A stretch of DNA of 64,000 nt, from the NCBI GenBank assembly GCA_964463135.1, contig CAYXBA010000001.1, forward strand, positions 124,001 to 188,000. The letters are read 5' to 3'. Positions 60,793 to 64,000 of this stretch are shown here, one piece after another. Position 1 is the stretch's first letter, and the number at the start of each line of letters is the position of its first letter. The notes below the pieces were generated by a model. It did not search any database. It had not been told where the DNA came from and was given only the letters and a program-made list of their open reading frames with translations. The translations under genes and the position numbers were made by a program. This DNA comes from UBA6898 sp964463135. Lineage in GTDB: Bacteria; Nitrospirota; Thermodesulfovibrionia; Thermodesulfovibrionales; UBA6898.

Positions 60793-61649
60793 TTTTTTAC
60801 TTTCTTCTCAATCTGCGTCAGTATCCCATGGATCATATTCAGCTCCCAGTCGGTAAGGCCCGCACGGGCGATGAAATGCTTCAGGTTCTGCATGATCTTT
60901 GCCTCAAGGTCGCGGTCGCCGCGCGGGATATATTCAAGCAGTTTCAGTGTCTCTGTCATGCGGTTATAGAGTGTGCTGATCTCTTCATAGCTGACGAGCT
61001 GCGTGCCGAACTCCCCTGATTCAAACATCCTTGGCGACGGCTTCTGATTCTCACCCCTGACCCTTCGTCTCTTGCCCTTTGAGTCAGTTTCACCCTTCGC
61101 CTTTAGCCCTTCACCTTTCGCCGCTTCGCCATGCTCTTCGCCCTTTGCCTTCTCCTCATATCCCGCCTTGAGCAGCTCGTACGCAACGATCATTACTGCC
61201 TGGCTGAGGTTCAGCGACCTATGTTCTTTGCTCGTCGGGATCGTAAGCAGGAGGCCGCATTCGTCCACCTCTTCGTTAAGAAGCCCTTTGGCCTCCCTGC
61301 CGAAAAGTATGGCGACCTTGCCGGCCTTTGCTTTCTCGATGATCTTTCTTGCGCCCTGTTCGAGCGGCAGGATCATGCCCCTGCGCTTGCCTGTCCTCCT
61401 GCTTGTGCCGACCACAATGGACTTGTCCGCGATCGCGCTTTTAAAGTCAGGATATGACCTCGCAGTCTCCAGCACATCAAGGGCATTGCAGGCGAACCAG
61501 CGGGCCTCGTCAGTGAGCTGTGATGGAGGGTTCACCATGCAGAGGTTCATAAAACCCATGTTCTTGATCGCACGCGCAGAAGCGCCGATATTGCCTGATT
61601 CCTTCGGCTCGACAAGTACGAACGAGACATTGTCCTTCCAGTTTTCCAT
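60789..61649 (-). CDS. trmJ: tRNA (cytidine/uridine-2'-O-)-methyltransferase TrmJ, with low-complexity insert
   Basis: SPOUT-class enzyme of 286 residues that 2'-O-methylates position 32 of tRNAs. SFVLVEPKESGNIGASARAIKNMGF, VVGTSRRTGKR, LFGREAKGL and SLNLSQAVMIVAYELL, the trefoil-knot SAM site, are intact. Between the knot (ending about residue 164) and the C-terminal helices (from about 208) is an insert, residues 165-207, rich in Lys, Gly and Glu, encoded by A/G-rich repeats like the intergenic tract at 9527-9612. The ATG at 61649 is preferred to a TTG 15 bases upstream. The only minus-strand gene in the window, convergent with the response regulator. Confidence 0.93.
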   Translation of the reverse strand: MENWKDNVSFVLVEPKESGNIGASARAIKNMGFMNLCMVNPPSQLTDEARWFACNALDVLETARSYPDFKSAIADKSIVVGTSRRTGKRRGMILPLEQGARKIIEKAKAGKVAILFGREAKGLLNEEVDECGLLLTIPTSKEHRSLNLSQAVMIVAYELLKAGYEEKAKGEEHGEAAKGEGLKAKGETDSKGKRRRVRGENQKPSPRMFESGEFGTQLVSYEEISTLYNRMTETLKLLEYIPRGDRDLEAKIMQNLKHFIARAGLTDWELNMIHGILTQIEKKVKN

Positions 61650-61808
61650 GCCGTAGTTTATCAATTATTCGCACATAAGTGTATGCGGACTGATCGGGTT
61701 GTCTGCATGCAGAGCATACAATTTTCCGGCCATATTTTCAGGGATTCTCATTCTTTACAAAGGCCCTGCTATGCTTTATTATGTAGCTATGCTGCTAAGG
61801 ATTTTCGC

Positions 61809-63524
61809 ATGAAAACGCTCCGTATTGCGCTTGCGCAGATGAACCCGATCGTTGGTGACCTGAAGGGAAATTCCCGCAAGATCCTTTCTTTTATCAGCAG
61901 GGCAAAGAAGCAGAAGGCTGATGTCGTTGCCTTCCCCGAGCTTGCCATCACCGGGTACCCGCCCGAAGACCTGTTGCTGAAGCCCCGGTTCATTGACGAT
62001 TCCATTGCTGCCATAAAGACGATCAGTGCAAAGACGACCGGCATTGCCGCGGTCGTCGGGTTTGTAGACAGGGACAGGGGCGGACTCTATAATGCCGCGG
62101 CCATGATCTCTGAGGGCAGGATACGGGACATCTACCACAAGATCCGGCTGCCGAACTACGGCGTCTTTGACGAGGTGAGGTATTTCAGACCGGGAAACCG
62201 CTTTCCGGTATACAGCCTGAACAACGTCAAGGTCGGTCTGAATATCTGCGAGGACATCTGGCACAAAGAGGGCCCGGCGCGCATACAGGCGCGTGCAGGC
62301 GCAGAGCTGATCATCAATATCAATGCATCACCCTATGAGATGGGCAAGCCTGCAGTGAGAGAACAGATCCTCCATGAACGTTCACGGGAAAACCGTGTCA
62401 TGATCGCGTATCTGAATGCAGTCGGCGGCCAGGACGAGCTTGTCTTTGACGGGTGCAGTCTGGTATTTGACCATGAAGGGAACCGCATCGCACGTGCTGT
62501 GCAGTTCGAGGAGACCCTCATGGTCCTTGATCTTGATATCAGCGCAGTGCGAAAGAGCAGAAAGGCCGGGAGCCGGCGTGATGCTGGAAAAACGCATTCC
62601 AGTGTGACCTCTGTCCCTGTTTCTGCCCTTGCTGACAGGAAGCCTCTGAGTCCAATCATGCAGCCGATGCTGAACAGGGAAGATGAGGTCTACAAGGCCC
62701 TGGTGCTCGGCACTGCTGACTATGTCAAGAAGAACGGGTTTCAGGGCGTTGTGATAGGGTTGAGCGGCGGCATCGACTCATCTCTCGTTGCTGCCATTGC
62801 TGTGGACGCATTGGGCAAGGAACAGGTGACCGGTATCTTTATGCCTTCGCCCTATACCTCGAAGGCAAGCAGGGAAGATGCTGAGCATCTTGCGAAGAAC
62901 CTCGGCATCAGGTTCATCGATCTGCCGATCAGGAATATCATGGAGAGCTATACCAAGGTGCTTGAGCCCTGGTTCGCAGGGAAGGAAAAGGACACCACAG
63001 AAGAGAACCTCCAGGCGCGCATCAGGGGAAACCTGCTGATGGCCTTTTCGAACAAGTTCGGCTGGCTGGTGCTGACCACGGGCAACAAGTCAGAAATGAG
63101 CGTGGGGTATGCAACACTTTACGGCGATATGGCAGGCGGCTTTGCGGTGATCAAGGATGTGCCGAAGACCCTGGTATACGATATCTGCGGATGGCGGAAC
63201 AGTGTGGGCAGCACGGAGATCATCCCCAGGAGGGTAATGACAAAAGAACCGACCGCAGAGCTCAGGCCGAACCAGAAGGACACGGATTCCCTGCCTCCGT
63301 ATGAACAGCTCGACCCGATCCTGAAGGCCTACATTGAGTGTGAACTGAGCTTCAGCCATATGGTCAGCTTGGGCTGCAGCGCTGAACAGACCAGACGGGT
63401 GATCAAGATGGTAGACCGGAGCGAGTATAAGAGAAGACAGTCGCCTCCGGGCGTCAAGATAACAGCGCGGGCCTTTGGACGGGACTGGCGGTTCCCGATA
63501 ACGAACAGGTACAGGAGTTACTGA
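61809..63524 (+). CDS. nadE: Glutamine-dependent NAD+ synthetase
   Basis: A 571-residue two-domain enzyme that amidates nicotinate adenine dinucleotide with ammonia from glutamine. N-terminal glutaminase (nitrilase) domain about 1-270: FPELAITGYPPEDLL (Glu), KIRLPNYGVFDE (Lys) and NICEDIWH (Cys). C-terminal synthetase about 285-571 with the pyrophosphate loop GLSGGIDSSLVA. The ATG at 61809 starts the family-typical MKTLRIALAQMN; a longer frame from 61683 lacks similarity. Divergent from trmJ with about 160 bases between starts. The next gene shares one base with its stop. Confidence 0.95.
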   Translation: MKTLRIALAQMNPIVGDLKGNSRKILSFISRAKKQKADVVAFPELAITGYPPEDLLLKPRFIDDSIAAIKTISAKTTGIAAVVGFVDRDRGGLYNAAAMISEGRIRDIYHKIRLPNYGVFDEVRYFRPGNRFPVYSLNNVKVGLNICEDIWHKEGPARIQARAGAELIININASPYEMGKPAVREQILHERSRENRVMIAYLNAVGGQDELVFDGCSLVFDHEGNRIARAVQFEETLMVLDLDISAVRKSRKAGSRRDAGKTHSSVTSVPVSALADRKPLSPIMQPMLNREDEVYKALVLGTADYVKKNGFQGVVIGLSGGIDSSLVAAIAVDALGKEQVTGIFMPSPYTSKASREDAEHLAKNLGIRFIDLPIRNIMESYTKVLEPWFAGKEKDTTEENLQARIRGNLLMAFSNKFGWLVLTTGNKSEMSVGYATLYGDMAGGFAVIKDVPKTLVYDICGWRNSVGSTEIIPRRVMTKEPTAELRPNQKDTDSLPPYEQLDPILKAYIECELSFSHMVSLGCSAEQTRRVIKMVDRSEYKRRQSPPGVKITARAFGRDWRFPITNRYRSY

Positions 63525-63769
63525 TGCGCGTATATTCTCTTTTGATCGCAGTTATGCTCCTGATCCCGGTCGCTGTCCCGGCTGCGGAGAAGGAAGGCTT
63601 TCAGTTCAAAAAGCAGCCTGAGCTCCAGCAGATAAAGCCGAAAAAACCGGTCAGGATCAAGCTGAGACGGTCACCCAAGGACGAATACACCTGGGAACTC
63701 GCGGGCGATGATGCTGACGAGATCGTGAAGACCGACCGCAGGCTGCGAAAGATGCTGAACGTGCAGTGA
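63524..63769 (+). CDS. Small exported protein of unknown function
   Basis: An 81-residue protein whose ATG shares one base with the nadE stop, so it is translationally coupled. Signal peptide 1-21 (AVPAAE), then a very basic stretch (KKQPELQQIKPKKPVRIKLR) and DEYTWELAGDDADEIVKTDRRLRK. It probably works in the periplasm. No family recognised. Confidence 0.7.
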   Translation: MRVYSLLIAVMLLIPVAVPAAEKEGFQFKKQPELQQIKPKKPVRIKLRRSPKDEYTWELAGDDADEIVKTDRRLRKMLNVQ

Positions 63770-63794
63770 AGATCCTCTGCCCCGGAAGAACCGC

Positions 63795-64000
63795 ATGACG
63801 AAAGGCACGCTCTATATAGTCTCGACGCCTATCGGCAACCTGGAGGATATTACGCTGCGCGCCCTGCGCATCCTCAAAGAGGTTGACCTGATTGCAGCAG
63901 AGGACACGCGCCATTCACTTAAGCTGCTGAACCACTTTAATATTAGAAAGCCGCTCGTCAGCTACTGGGGAGAGAAAGAGAAGGTCAAGGCTGAAGAGAC
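63795..64000 (+). CDS. rsmI: 16S rRNA (cytidine-1402-2'-O)-methyltransferase, N-terminal part (cut by window end)
   Basis: Methylates C1402 in the decoding centre of 16S rRNA. The first 68 residues are visible: GTLYIVSTPIGNLEDITLRAL and DLIAAEDTRHSLKLLNHF are the tetrapyrrole-methylase-fold signatures of RsmI, followed by LVSYWGEKEK. The frame runs off the window end. It follows the 81-residue gene by 25 bases. Confidence 0.95.
   Translation, partial: MTKGTLYIVSTPIGNLEDITLRALRILKEVDLIAAEDTRHSLKLLNHFNIRKPLVSYWGEKEKVKAEE

Overview
The window reads as a chromosomal segment of a Gram-negative anaerobe. It has outer-membrane proteins, lipoproteins, many [4Fe-4S] proteins, oxygen-sensitive glycyl radical enzymes (GREs), an aldehyde:ferredoxin oxidoreductase, and large HAMP/PAS/HD-GYP signalling proteins. 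Gene content and style would fit Nitrospirota or a desulfo-/delta-type lineage, but no rRNA or phylogenetic marker is present, so that is inference. Every supported gene is on the + strand except trmJ. No tRNA, rRNA, CRISPR array, transposase or integrase was seen.

Layout. 1-2252: end of enolase and phosphoglucomutase. 2270-8654: GRE module 1 (GRE, short-chain dehydrogenase, phosphofructokinase-like protein, GRE activase, BASS-type transporter), followed by a decayed copy of the pgm 3' end, which suggests the module was inserted between pgm and gpmA. 8770-11896: gpmA, then a ferredoxin/aldehyde oxidoreductase pair. 12193-14488: a DUF3300/DUF2950 pair. 14522-19872: glucokinase, GH63 glucosidase and GH13 amylase. 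20107-22901: a receiver-only response regulator and a sigma-54 activator with two GAF domains. 23186-36490: GRE module 2, preceded by a sigma-54-type promoter. It holds a monooxygenase-like small protein, a CoA-disulfide/persulfide reductase with rhodanese domain, a second GRE, a PFK-like protein, an activase, a winged-helix Fe-S protein, a BASS transporter, a SulP transporter, an outer-membrane protein and a DszB-like desulfinase. 36968-44379: envelope proteins, including a second DUF3300/DUF2950 pair. 44607-53660: a signalling cluster (PAS sensor, V4R protein, hybrid kinase, PP2C phosphatase, fused anti-sigma kinase/STAS antagonist, HD-GYP). 53671-59689: lipid and envelope proteins, one gene carrying an in-frame amber codon. 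59791-64000: response regulator, trmJ (minus), nadE and the start of rsmI.

The most interesting content is the recurrence, in one window, of a four-part module: GRE, PFK-like protein with lost catalytic aspartates, activase, BASS transporter. In copy 2 it sits with a protein keeping the Cys-His-Arg catalytic set of the sulfinate desulfinase DszB, a SulP anion transporter and a persulfide-type reductase. I infer an anaerobic organosulfur (C-S bond) pathway built on a GRE lacking the usual Cys-X-Glu motif. The substrate cannot be read from sequence. A second notable signal is a 16-bp palindrome plus a -35/-10 promoter with invariant spacing, found three times, ahead of the glycoside hydrolase operon, the receiver-only regulator and a SYLF lipid-binding protein.
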